DNA of 64,000 bases from a virus, in IMG/VR virus record IMGVR_UViG_3300023175_002299, positions 1-64,000 of that record, one strand, 5' to 3'. The notes beneath the pieces are model-generated. The model was given only the letters and a program-made list of their open reading frames with translations. It was not told the DNA's origin and ran no database searches. Each line of letters opens with the position of its first letter. The stretch's first letter is position 1. Made by a program: the position numbers and the translations under genes. Shown here one piece after another: positions 32,708 to 41,216 of the stretch.

Positions 32708-33775
32708 TTATATGTCATAATACTTCACAAACACACTACTGTTCTCCGTTGCGGATGATGCGTAGGAGTATATTTTACTCGCCACTTTGTTTTTGTTTGT
32801 TGAAGTAGAAACCTCGTGTGCATAATATACACTCAGATACTTGGACATCCACCAAGTCGGATCGACTGCAGCCAACCCCTTTGTTTTTGCAATTACCTCT
32901 GTTTGTTTTTCTTTATTTGTTGTCCCAGCAATCTTTTTGTACATGGTTGCAAATTTGCGTAAAACTGTGTCAGTTGGTTTTAGGTTTGGATTGAATTGAT
33001 TGGGGGGAGTTACAGTAACGCCTCCAGATTTTGCCTGTTCAACCAAAAGACCCCCACCAATTTTACCACCGGCTGCTGACTTTCCTTTTACCTCACCCTG
33101 CCATGATGATGTTACTGCTCTAGAAGAAAAGTTTCTTAACTGAATGTCAAAATCCTTTCCGTCAGAAGTTACGGTTAGATAAACATCTTTCGATGCAGTA
33201 ACGTCTGTCATTGGTTTGACTTCTTTGAATTTTGCAGTTATTTTATTATTGCCATCGTTATATACTTTGGTTTTCACCTGTCCCTTTGGGACTTTTTTCA
33301 ATGAAATGCCGATGAGTTTTTTTGCATTGTATTGATCTAATACAAAATCATTGTACTCTTGTAGGTTCTTGCAGTTGGTTTTCTGGGTATATCCAGCCTT
33401 GATCGCCCAGATGTCTGCTGGATTCCATTTGTCATCACCTGTCATCCCAGAACCAGTCTTATACTTTCTCCACTCTCTGTAGATTCCTTCTACTTTCTGA
33501 CTGCCTCTGTGGAAGGTGTACCCGCTTCTGATTTGGTAGTCTTTGAAAAATTTGTTTGCAGTTGCAATGATACTATAACTGTACCCCGCATCACCTTTGA
33601 ATTGATCCATGCATTCTTTTAAAGTTCTGTCGCAATCTGCACTTTTTGTATTTGACGCTTTAATTTCAAAAAGACTTTCAAGGTCTCTTCCCTTTTCTTG
33701 TCTGGCTGCACAAGCGTAAGCCTGCAACGACTCATAGAGTGCTGTTATCTCTGCTCCTGCTCCCGACTGCGCCAT
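32708..33775 (-). CDS. Late protein, possible nuclease-like fold
   Basis: 355 aa, last gene of the minus-strand late operon. It contains DDKWNPADIWAIKAG and later KKLIGISLKKVPKG; an acidic residue in a DxW context followed by a SLKK strand is reminiscent of PD-(D/E)XK nuclease cores. This is inference from two short motifs. The C-terminal half is beta-rich with many Lys, Ser and Thr. As part of a late operon it may instead be a virion protein. Confidence 0.5.
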   Translation of the reverse strand: MAQSGAGAEITALYESLQAYACAARQEKGRDLESLFEIKASNTKSADCDRTLKECMDQFKGDAGYSYSIIATANKFFKDYQIRSGYTFHRGSQKVEGIYREWRKYKTGSGMTGDDKWNPADIWAIKAGYTQKTNCKNLQEYNDFVLDQYNAKKLIGISLKKVPKGQVKTKVYNDGNNKITAKFKEVKPMTDVTASKDVYLTVTSDGKDFDIQLRNFSSRAVTSSWQGEVKGKSAAGGKIGGGLLVEQAKSGGVTVTPPNQFNPNLKPTDTVLRKFATMYKKIAGTTNKEKQTEVIAKTKGLAAVDPTWWMSKYLSVYYAHEVSTSTNKNKVASKIYSYASSATENSSVFVKYYDI

Positions 33776-33791
33776 TATTCTTCACCCATTT

Positions 33792-34280
33792 TTATTGTCC
33801 CGCCAGTGGGTTCTCCAAGGCTTCTTGAATTTGATCTTGGATAGATTTTCTTATTTCGCTGAGTTCCTTGGAAGTACCCTTTTCCAATTCATACAGTCTT
33901 TTATCGGTATCCCTAACGTCTGCGAACAGACCTTGTAGATCACCGTCTATCCTATTTATACTTTCACGCATAACGTCCGTGGTTTGATCCAACGCATCTG
34001 TCTTTGCTTCTATCTCTTGTCCTAGAGCTTCGATGGTTGATCTTTGCGCCAGGATGGTTGTGTTTTGCGAGTTTACTGTTTCTTCAAGCACAGCGATACT
34101 CTGCTCGATTCCTGAGAGGTCTGGTGCTACATATTCTTGGATTTGTTCTTTCATATCCATGTAATCTTTGTAGACTTCAAACCCCCCGTACAACACACCT
34201 ACTGCGGAAGATAAGGCCATACCTACTGCGAGCATTTTGCCGCCCTTGAAGGTTACTCCCCCAATTTCTATTTCTGCCAT
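33792..34280 (-). CDS. Membrane-anchored coiled-coil protein
   Basis: 162 aa. N-terminal GGVTFKGGKMLAVGMALSSA with one hydrophobic segment (about residues 14-32) is followed by about 110 residues of coiled coil (heptads rich in Ile, Leu and Val with Gln, Glu and Asp). Similar proteins occur in marine T4-like phages. Likely late, membrane-associated or virion. Its ATG overlaps the stop of the upstream gene. Confidence 0.7.
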   Translation of the reverse strand: MAEIEIGGVTFKGGKMLAVGMALSSAVGVLYGGFEVYKDYMDMKEQIQEYVAPDLSGIEQSIAVLEETVNSQNTTILAQRSTIEALGQEIEAKTDALDQTTDVMRESINRIDGDLQGLFADVRDTDKRLYELEKGTSKELSEIRKSIQDQIQEALENPLAGQ

Positions 34281-36475
34281 TAGTATTGACTCCTAATTAG
34301 TTCTTGCATTGTTCCGTGATTTTCTGAGAACATTTTATAATGCGACTTTACGTTGTCGGTCAACACGATATTACCATAAACCTGTTCTTGTGTATACATG
34401 TCTTGTTTGTATGTTGGTGTTTTGTCATAATATGCCGACATATCAGTTCCAGATGCTATTTGTTGCAATACAGCAGTCTGTCCAATTGCCGCTTCGTTTG
34501 AATTTTCCAGATTTTTCTGTCTTATACGTTCAGCTAGTCTCTCTGCCAAGGACTGTTCTTCTATTGGAATCACTGTTTCCACCATTCCGCTAGACGTTTG
34601 CACTGGTATGATAGCAAATCCTATTGGAGCCAAGTCTCCCAATGCAAGATTTTGTTCAACATTCTGTGCATCTGACTCTGTTTGTTCATTTTCTGATACA
34701 CTTTCTGTATTATTTGATACACTTCCTGTCATCATTGCAAAGGAAGCGTTGTCAGAACCGAACAAAAACTGTTCTGGTGACATATATTGACCAGAATTTT
34801 CAGTCTCGGAGATCAAATTTTCTGTCTGTTGGGTAAATTCTTGCGAATTTGACTCACTTGTTGCTGGATCATCGGTAAATTCTTGCGAATTTGACCCAAT
34901 TGCAGACTCACTTACACTCAAATTTGAAGTATTTTGGGAATTTTGGGAAGAAGATGCACTTTCTTCTCTTAAATTTGAAACTAGTTTAGCAGTTTGTGCT
35001 AAAACTAGTGATGTTGCATCAACTTTTGCTGTTGCAACTACTTTTTCGGTCACTGGAACCAACTCAACCTTGTCTAATTCGACTTCTTCTTCCAAAACCT
35101 TCTCTTCAAGAACCTCAACAACTTCCATTTCTTCTAAAATTACTAATTCTTCTTCTATTTGGTCTTCTATTTGGTCTTCTAAAATCTTTTCTTCATTCAC
35201 CTTTCCGTCATTTGCAACCAATTCTTCTGTGTCCACTAATTCAGTTTGTTCATTATTAATGAACACTTCTTCAGAATGAACATCCTTATCGTCAAATTTT
35301 ACAAATTTTTCATCTTGTATAGTCTGAGTATACGAATCCTCTGAAGTGTAAACTGTTTCCTCAATACCATCCATGTTAAAACTAGTGCCGTCATCACTTC
35401 CGTCATCGACACCAGAAAAATCATCTTTAGTATCGTCTACTTTAAACATTTCCTCGTCAATGTAGCCGGGACACAACATGTCATATTGTGGGTCTAGTGT
35501 ACAGTTGTACTCAAACAATGCTTCCTTGTAGCCTGGACATGTATCTTTGTAAAGTGAATCCAACGAACACTGTAGGTCGTGATAAGCTTCTGCATAGCCA
35601 GGACACCCAGAATCATACAATGGATCGGCAGAACATTGTTGTTCGTAGTATGCTTGTTCGTAGCCTGGACATTGCGTATCGTAAAGAGGATTCTGTTCGC
35701 ATTGTTGATTGAAGTATGCTTCCTCATATCCTTCACACGATGAATCGTTTAGTGGGTTACTACAATCGGGCCCAGAGGTGTAACCTCCGTCTTCCCCGTA
35801 CCATGCGTAATATGTGTTACCTTCTACTTCATAAGTTTCAGATGCAAAGTTGCCAATGTGATCTGTTGTCATACCGCCTTCTTGGGCAGTCTTGTAAAAC
35901 AATTCGTTTACTTCATCGTAGACGTTACCATTTAAACTTGTCGTGTCACCTGTAAATCCAATCCATACATTATGATTTGTAATATTGACATCTGCATAAT
36001 GAAAGTCAAACGAACCATCGGGCCATAGTTGAACACCAAATGTGTTTAGATTGTTAGTGCCGAATTCTGTTATGTTCTGCCAGAGAAATGCAGTGCCGTC
36101 TTTACCTGTCTCATAAAAGTAACCTGAGTCTGGTATACTAGTGTCATGCCGCAAGTCTGTCCACAAAGGGGCAAGCATGTAAGAAAAGGTTCCTCCTATG
36201 CCGCCTGGAAAAAACCCATTACAACATCCATTATTGTATGTGGTTGGGTTTCCAAATGAATTCGCTGGATCGTAGAACAAGATGAATCCGTTACTAGACA
36301 TCCAGGCGTCTGTGAATACTCCGCCATAATAAGGAAAGGTATGACCCAAGTTGATGTGAACGGTGCCGTCATCGACACCATCCATTACTTGAGTTTGTGC
36401 TTCAGCGTAATTTGCGGCCCATAGAAAACCAACCGCAATACTAGTAACAAATAGCTTCGTCAGGATATCTTTCAC
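34280..36475 (-). CDS. Exported nidogen-like, Cys-repeat protein
   Basis: 731 aa from a GTG with GGAAG upstream (an ATG at 36499 is the alternative). Residues 1-26 are a signal peptide. Then follows a nidogen-like domain (YYGGVFTDAWMSSNGFILFYDP, APLWTDLRHD). Five tandem repeats of about 23 residues follow, of the form C..nPLYD..CPGY..AY..QQC. The rest is a long acidic region rich in Glu, Ser and Val, and a C-terminal Gln-rich helix. It is probably a surface adhesin or virion fibre secreted or assembled late. No enzymatic domain is seen. Confidence 0.7.
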   Translation of the reverse strand: MKDILTKLFVTSIAVGFLWAANYAEAQTQVMDGVDDGTVHINLGHTFPYYGGVFTDAWMSSNGFILFYDPANSFGNPTTYNNGCCNGFFPGGIGGTFSYMLAPLWTDLRHDTSIPDSGYFYETGKDGTAFLWQNITEFGTNNLNTFGVQLWPDGSFDFHYADVNITNHNVWIGFTGDTTSLNGNVYDEVNELFYKTAQEGGMTTDHIGNFASETYEVEGNTYYAWYGEDGGYTSGPDCSNPLNDSSCEGYEEAYFNQQCEQNPLYDTQCPGYEQAYYEQQCSADPLYDSGCPGYAEAYHDLQCSLDSLYKDTCPGYKEALFEYNCTLDPQYDMLCPGYIDEEMFKVDDTKDDFSGVDDGSDDGTSFNMDGIEETVYTSEDSYTQTIQDEKFVKFDDKDVHSEEVFINNEQTELVDTEELVANDGKVNEEKILEDQIEDQIEEELVILEEMEVVEVLEEKVLEEEVELDKVELVPVTEKVVATAKVDATSLVLAQTAKLVSNLREESASSSQNSQNTSNLSVSESAIGSNSQEFTDDPATSESNSQEFTQQTENLISETENSGQYMSPEQFLFGSDNASFAMMTGSVSNNTESVSENEQTESDAQNVEQNLALGDLAPIGFAIIPVQTSSGMVETVIPIEEQSLAERLAERIRQKNLENSNEAAIGQTAVLQQIASGTDMSAYYDKTPTYKQDMYTQEQVYGNIVLTDNVKSHYKMFSENHGTMQELIRSQY

Positions 36476-37520
36476 AGAATTCTTCCTTTGAGTAGACATT
36501 GTAGGCTGTGTCTGGATTATCTTTCAACCTTCCGTCAACTGCTTTCTTGTCATATGCACCCGTAGGCATTCTGTCTTTGTTTACGTCCCAAGACTGTATT
36601 GCTTCGTCACCTAACGCACCCTCAAACGGACAAGGTGTTCCAGCCATTCTCATGGCATTCCACACTCTTTCATCTTGACACATTAAGGAAACCGCCGCAA
36701 CTTTCATTCCCATGTCATACAGGGTCTTTGAAAGTTTGATTCTCTCACAGTTCATATCTCTAACAGATTTGCCACCAGAAATACCGAATATCTGAGTTTG
36801 TACTGCACCACTTATACCAGTAGTACACAGGTCTTGAGAATAAGAAGAACCAATGCTCGGTGCGATTGCACTGGGCGGGGGAGACTTAATTGTAGTCTCT
36901 GATTTGGTTACATTTTCGTTTCTATTGATATTCTCATTCTTGGTATTGACGTTAGAATTAGAATTGCTTTCACTGTAATTGTTATTGGTATTATTGTTGG
37001 TATTGGTGTTGTCAGAAGTACTGGTGCTATTTGTGTTACTGTTTACATTCTGATTGATGTCAGATGTGCTAGAACTAGTACTAGTATTAATGTTGGTGTT
37101 CGTATTATTGTTTGTATTGTTGCTAGTACTGGTCGAGGTGTTGATATTAGTATTAGTATTAGTATTGTTGTTGGTGTTATTACTAGTACTATTGATTGTT
37201 GTGTTGTTAGTATTAGTATTATTGTTGGTGTTGTTACTAGTACTAGTGTTGTTATTATAATTTGTATTGGTGCTAGTGTTGGTGTTCACATTAGTATTAG
37301 TATTTGTGTTCGTACTCGTACTAGTACTTGTGTTGGTGTTGTTATTTGTGTTAGTATTAGTATTGGTGTTTGTGCTAGTACTAGTGTTATCAGTCGTGGT
37401 GTTGTTGTTGATGTTAGTCGTTGTTGACCCGTCATCCGTTTGGCCGAATGCTGCCTCACAACTGACCAGAAGTGCTACCGTGATAAAAAAAGCATAAAAA
37501 AAGTGCTTATGCGAATGCAT
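36441..37520 (-). CDS. Exported Asn/Thr-repeat protein (possible lipoprotein)
   Basis: 359 aa. The N-terminal hydrophobic segment ends LLVSC, a lipobox, with AAFG after it, so either lipoprotein or Sec-type cleavage is possible. Residues 30-200 are almost only Asn, Thr and Ser in alternating TN/TS patterns. A C-terminal domain of about 130 residues has conserved-looking cysteines (DLCTTG, DMNCERI, LMCQDERVW, TPCPFEG, EFCERYP, AICY). It is first in the late minus-strand operon. The repeat could be a flexible stalk or an amyloid-like fibre; that is inference. GGGGAGAGAG is the ribosome-binding site. Confidence 0.75.
   Translation of the reverse strand: MHSHKHFFYAFFITVALLVSCEAAFGQTDDGSTTTNINNNTTTDNTSTSTNTNTNTNTNNNTNTSTSTSTNTNTNTNVNTNTSTNTNYNNNTSTSNNTNNNTNTNNTTINSTSNNTNNNTNTNTNINTSTSTSNNTNNNTNTNINTSTSSSTSDINQNVNSNTNSTSTSDNTNTNNNTNNNYSESNSNSNVNTKNENINRNENVTKSETTIKSPPPSAIAPSIGSSYSQDLCTTGISGAVQTQIFGISGGKSVRDMNCERIKLSKTLYDMGMKVAAVSLMCQDERVWNAMRMAGTPCPFEGALGDEAIQSWDVNKDRMPTGAYDKKAVDGRLKDNPDTAYNVYSKEEFCERYPDEAICY
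36918..37440 (-). repeat. Low-complexity Asn/Thr/Ser codon repeat
   Basis: About 500 bp of near-exclusive AAT/AAC, ACT/ACC and AGT codons, with several ACTAGTACTAGT-type segments. It encodes the repeat region of the exported protein. Such tracts change length readily by slippage and recombination. Confidence 0.85.
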
Positions 37521-37545
37521 ATTACTCTCTCCCCTAAGAAAAGAC

Positions 37546-37575
37546 TTGACATTTGGGTTCTCTCTATGGTATATT
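37546..37575 (+). promoter_or_regulatory. Sigma70-type promoter of the 23-kb operon
   Basis: TTGACA at 37546-37551 and TATATT at 37570-37575 with an 18-bp spacer. It is the only visible plus-strand promoter before 60.4 kb, so it should drive the gene run from 37608 onward. Its -10 overlaps the minus-strand late box. Confidence 0.7.
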
Positions 37576-37579
37576 TATA
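37572..37579 (-). promoter_or_regulatory. T4-type late promoter of the minus-strand operon
   Basis: TATAAATA on the minus strand (TATTTATA as written). The start would be near 37566, giving a leader of about 45 nt before the ATG at 37520. It physically overlaps the divergent sigma70-type -10, so the two promoters should exclude each other. Confidence 0.75.
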
Positions 37580-37607
37580 ATAATTACTTTAATGGGAGAG
37601 AATGAAT

Positions 37608-37928
37608 ATGACAGTTTTTCATACCAATACCAAACCCCGTAAAAAGAAGCCTCGTGGAAAAGGATGGCAGAACAAGGTGTATTATCAGAAAATGAAAAAA
37701 CCTGAGTTCACCGAGTATGTTGCTCCACAAACTTTTTACAGATCGGCTGATCATCGTGATAAATATCCTAGTGTAGATAGTTTTGGTTCTGCTGATGCAT
37801 GTTCAAAGAAAGAACCAATGAAATACACGGGTACACTAATTAAAGGCATTGCTACGATGCATAAATCTAATGCGGTGCCAGTTATTGATCAACAACAAGC
37901 GGAAGATATCTCCCGAATGAGAAGGTAA
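37608..37928 (+). CDS. Hypothetical basic protein, first gene of the 23-kb operon
   Basis: 106 aa. The N-terminal TNTKPRKKKPRGKGW is strongly basic, and the middle contains MKKPEFTEYVAPQTFYRS. The ATG at 37608 has GGGAGAGA at better spacing than the in-frame ATG at 37602. No family name known to me. It ends in a TAATG overlap with the desaturase gene. Confidence 0.7.
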   Translation: MTVFHTNTKPRKKKPRGKGWQNKVYYQKMKKPEFTEYVAPQTFYRSADHRDKYPSVDSFGSADACSKKEPMKYTGTLIKGIATMHKSNAVPVIDQQQAEDISRMRR

Positions 37929-38638
37929 TGAAACCAACTCCAAACTCACTACTTGCTGGACAAGTAATTGCACAACTTTCAGTATTAGGAATGTTCTTTG
38001 CTACTCCGATGGAGTGGGCTATTACATTCTTTATGTATTGCGGTATCATGTTGGGTATCACAGTAGGATATCATAGGTATTGGTCTCACTATTGTTTTAC
38101 TGCTCCAAATTGGTTTGTTTATTTGATGACCTTTTTTGCTCACATCATGATGGTTGGGCCAGCACTAGCATGGGCAGCACAACACCGAGAACACCACAAG
38201 TTTGCTGATACAGAAAAAGACCCACACTCGCCTGAGTATCGTGGATTTATTCGTTGTTATTTTTCTCAGGTAAAATCTTTACCTAGAATGAAGTTTGTCA
38301 CTGATCTGTTGAGAAATGACTTTCTAAAAGCGCAACACCGATATTACTGGCATGTTATTGTTGTGTGGGCTGCAACACTCTTCCTAATTGATCCATTTGC
38401 AGTGATCTATGCATGGTTGGCCCCAGCAGGATTTGCTAAACTCATCGGATCAATTGTCTTTATACACTCTCACCGTGGAGGAAAACCCAGAAGCGATCAT
38501 TGGTTGGGTATTGCTACTCTTGGAGAAGGATATCACTCAAATCATCACAAACAACCGTGGGACTGGCAGTTTCACAAGTATGATGTGGGTGGCATGTTGA
38601 TAGGTTTGTTTGAGGACACTTTTAGGATTTCAAAATGA
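37928..38638 (+). CDS. Fatty-acid (acyl-lipid/acyl-CoA) desaturase
   Basis: 236 aa, membrane di-iron enzyme that introduces double bonds into fatty acyl chains. Three histidine boxes are intact: HRYWSH at 49-54, HREHH at about 86-90, and HSNHH at about 201-205. Four hydrophobic segments surround them. It is compact but complete for a delta-9-type enzyme. It could alter host membrane lipids or make an acyl group used by the rest of the operon. Its stop is followed by an overlapping ATG. Confidence 0.88.
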   Translation: MKPTPNSLLAGQVIAQLSVLGMFFATPMEWAITFFMYCGIMLGITVGYHRYWSHYCFTAPNWFVYLMTFFAHIMMVGPALAWAAQHREHHKFADTEKDPHSPEYRGFIRCYFSQVKSLPRMKFVTDLLRNDFLKAQHRYYWHVIVVWAATLFLIDPFAVIYAWLAPAGFAKLIGSIVFIHSHRGGKPRSDHWLGIATLGEGYHSNHHKQPWDWQFHKYDVGGMLIGLFEDTFRISK

Positions 38639-39366
38639 ATTTAGTTAATCATGATTATATTGAATTTCCTTTTGTGGAATTTGATTTTTCCATCTGTGAA
38701 AGAATACCCTACAAACACCAACTGGAAACTCATCCACACATGCCAAAACATGTGTTGCAACACATTTGCAGCATGATTCCAGAAGATGAACTGAAAGAAA
38801 TTATTGATACCAGTTATTATTTTCTCACGGATACATATGGAGAAAAGTCTGTACAATCTCAATCGGACAAAAAAATATTGATTGAAGATTTCCCCTTTAA
38901 CGAGATACACGATAGAGCAAAATTAACTGTACAACACTATCTAGAGTCTGCACAAGGATCGTTTACTTTTTTGTTCGGAAATAATCAATACAGACCCCCA
39001 ACCGCAAAACTTTTTCAACACGCCCATGCGGTAAACTTTATTGAAGGTGTTGAAAATAGAAGAACGTTTACGGTCATCTATCCATTGAAACAAGATTTGC
39101 CAGTCACGGAAAAGTTTCATATATTTCATACCGACAACACTCCTTGGGTAGAGAACAAGGACTTATACCATATGTTAAGGTTACCATTTATAACTCCTGT
39201 CCCAGATGAAGGTGTTGTTAGTATAGACTTTCCAAAAAAAGGTGAAATGTTATTGTTAGAATTCAATTCTGTAAATGGTGTACATTGGATTGATGGATTG
39301 GATGAAAATAATTATATGTGTCACGTTTTCGATGCAGCTATTTTGAGAGAACCTTTCCATGCTTAA
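38635..39366 (+). CDS. Possible 2OG-Fe(II) oxygenase-like protein
   Basis: 243 aa. Possible metal ligands are the HTD in FHIFHTDN and a distal histidine in SVNGVHWIDG, with RTFTVIYPL as a sheet strand between HAHAVNF and the HTD. The order is compatible with a cupin or 2-oxoglutarate oxygenase barrel, but I cannot assign it firmly. It precedes a clear oxygenase of the Asp/Asn-hydroxylase type, overlapping it by 8 nt. Confidence 0.45.
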   Translation: MNLVNHDYIEFPFVEFDFSICERIPYKHQLETHPHMPKHVLQHICSMIPEDELKEIIDTSYYFLTDTYGEKSVQSQSDKKILIEDFPFNEIHDRAKLTVQHYLESAQGSFTFLFGNNQYRPPTAKLFQHAHAVNFIEGVENRRTFTVIYPLKQDLPVTEKFHIFHTDNTPWVENKDLYHMLRLPFITPVPDEGVVSIDFPKKGEMLLLEFNSVNGVHWIDGLDENNYMCHVFDAAILREPFHA

Positions 39367-40057
39367 GAAAAGACAGTTGCCTGCCTGTGCGCCAATTCCA
39401 AATATTAAGTTTGATATTGGGATGATGAAAGAAGAATTGTCTCGTATAGGAGACAAGTGGCAGAATATTTACGATGCAAACCCAGGCATAACCAAGTTGC
39501 ACGATCAGGGTTTCCTTGCACAGATTTACAGCACTCTTCATGAAATACCTCTGATGTCAATGTCTCCAGAAAATATGAAGAAGGCAGAAGAGTTTGAAAT
39601 TACTGATATTGGTAAATCAAAAATTGAGAGGGTGAGAAACAAATCCGCAAAGGGTGACAATTTACCACCAACTGCAAATGAAATGTTGTGGGACTATCCT
39701 TTGGAAGATTATACTGGGAGTTATTTTGAAAAGGCTATTACAGAAAATTTCAAAGCAGAAGTGTGTCGTGCTAGGATACACTTACTGGAGCCAGGCAAAG
39801 ATATCTCGCCCCATATTGACTATGATCCTTCTTATGGCGTTCGTGTCATTTGTCCCATATCAGGTACAGAAGGGACAACAAACTTTTTTTGGTATAATGG
39901 TGAGAAACAATCTTACAATCTCAAAGCGGATGGGTCAGTCTACTTCTTAAATACAGGATTTAGACATTCCGTGGAGAATCGTGGAACGGAGAATAGAGTT
40001 GCTTTGGTATGGACATTGAAATCCCAAGAAGACATCGAATGTCTGGCTTTGAAATAA
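39359..40057 (+). CDS. 2OG-Fe(II) oxygenase (aspartyl/asparaginyl hydroxylase family)
   Basis: 232 aa. The C-terminal half carries RIHLLEPGKDISPHIDYD with the HxD pair, a hydrophobic strand VRVICPISGTEG, and FLNTGFRHSVENRGTENRVAL with the distal histidine and the arginine that binds 2-oxoglutarate. The family hydroxylates protein side chains or small molecules. In this operon it may tailor the same product as the radical SAM enzymes. Confidence 0.8.
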   Translation: MLKKRQLPACAPIPNIKFDIGMMKEELSRIGDKWQNIYDANPGITKLHDQGFLAQIYSTLHEIPLMSMSPENMKKAEEFEITDIGKSKIERVRNKSAKGDNLPPTANEMLWDYPLEDYTGSYFEKAITENFKAEVCRARIHLLEPGKDISPHIDYDPSYGVRVICPISGTEGTTNFFWYNGEKQSYNLKADGSVYFLNTGFRHSVENRGTENRVALVWTLKSQEDIECLALK

Positions 40058-40626
40058 CCACATACGCCCCAGATAAAAAATCAGAAGTAGAAACTTTTAG
40101 AGAATTGTCCTTTGCAGAGGGCAACGATAGTTTAGCTTATGACAAGTATGATCCCGATAACATTGATGGGGAAACTTGGTTGGTTTATGTAGATGGTGAA
40201 CTTGCATGTATTAGTGTGGCAGAATCCAGTCATTACACCAGCGACCCAGAAATATCCGCAAGAATATGTAGACTTCACATTGCAAAGAAGTTTAGACCAG
40301 CATGGTTGGGTATACCAATTCTACCCTATCAGATAGAATGGGCTAGACAAAGGGGGTTTAAGGTGTTATACTTTACTCATGATATCAACAATCGTGCGAT
40401 AAATTTGATGTACCAACATAAAAGATTTGGTGCCGCAGTTACCCCGTTGCAAAAACAAATCAAGGATATGTGGCATAGTGATTGGTATAAAGCATTGAAA
40501 ACAGACGATAGATATTTCTTTCAAGTCGATTCAAATAGTGATCTACTGCAATACATCTATTATTGGACATTAGAAGATGGGTTTGTTTGGAATCCAGTTT
40601 CTAATGTTGTTAGGAGAACATCTTGA
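40039..40626 (+). CDS. GNAT-like acetyltransferase
   Basis: 195 aa. A beta strand ARICRLHIAKKFRPAWLGIPIL followed by a helix and VLYFTHDINNRAINLMYQHK follows the GNAT layout, in which the pyrophosphate loop comes before a helix and an asparagine-containing strand. The canonical Q/RxxGxG/A loop is degenerate (RPAWLG). The ATG at 40039 is chosen over 40009 to reduce overlap. It may N-acylate an amino sugar. Confidence 0.5.
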   Translation: MSGFEITTYAPDKKSEVETFRELSFAEGNDSLAYDKYDPDNIDGETWLVYVDGELACISVAESSHYTSDPEISARICRLHIAKKFRPAWLGIPILPYQIEWARQRGFKVLYFTHDINNRAINLMYQHKRFGAAVTPLQKQIKDMWHSDWYKALKTDDRYFFQVDSNSDLLQYIYYWTLEDGFVWNPVSNVVRRTS

Positions 40627-41216
40627 TTTTTTCTATTGATACAATGTCTTCTTGGTTTAATTATATGAGAGAAAACCCAGACGACAGACGATTCCTAGAA
40701 TGTTTTTGGGATACCCAATTACAAAGCAAAGAAAGAGTAATTGAACTCTACCCAGAATTCTTGCACGGCCCATGTTATATCTTCGGTGGGTGGTATGGCG
40801 TCCTTGCAAAGATGATTGAAGATAACAGGTTTGTCTCTGATGTCAACTCTATTGATGTTGATGCAAAGTGTGAAGAAGTCGGCAACAAATATTTTTCTAG
40901 TCAGTTTGTTAATTTTATTACTGCCGACATGAAAAACTTTTCTTACGACAAAGACCCAGATGTTGTTATCAATACAAGTACGGAACACGTTGATCAAGAA
41001 ACTTTTGATTCTTGGTATAACAATATTCCAGACGGTACTTTTGTTATCATGCAAGGCAACAATTTAATCATACCAGAACACATAAGACCCTTTAATAATT
41101 TAGATGATTTTGTTATGCGAAACAAGTGTTCGGTGACACACGCAGAGGAAATGGAACTGCCGGGCCCAAACAATACAACATATAAAAGATTTACGGTGAC
41201 AGGTTACAAAGAATGA
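40623..41216 (+). CDS. Class I methyltransferase-like protein
   Basis: 197 aa from a TTG with AGGAGA upstream. CYIFGGWYGVLAKMI corresponds to the SAM loop, NSIDVDAKC to the acidic strand, ITADMKNFSYDKDPDVVINTSTEHV to the next strand-loop, and GTFVIMQGNN to a later strand. The SAM-loop glycines are fewer than usual. Probably a small-molecule methyltransferase. Confidence 0.6.
   Translation: MIFSIDTMSSWFNYMRENPDDRRFLECFWDTQLQSKERVIELYPEFLHGPCYIFGGWYGVLAKMIEDNRFVSDVNSIDVDAKCEEVGNKYFSSQFVNFITADMKNFSYDKDPDVVINTSTEHVDQETFDSWYNNIPDGTFVIMQGNNLIIPEHIRPFNNLDDFVMRNKCSVTHAEEMELPGPNNTTYKRFTVTGYKE

Noticed and set aside
34996-35279. Leu- and Ser-rich plus-strand frames opposite the 731-aa exported protein
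   Set aside because: Composition mirrors the Glu-rich minus-strand gene; no independent signal.
36918-37440. Possible CRISPR-like array in the repetitive region
   Set aside because: There is no fixed repeat/spacer period or palindromic repeat; it is codon-level low complexity in one gene.
37054-37497. Plus-strand frames of almost pure Leu/Val opposite the Asn/Thr repeat
   Set aside because: They are the complement of AAT/ACT-type codons in the minus-strand repeat gene, and no promoter or ribosome-binding site supports them.
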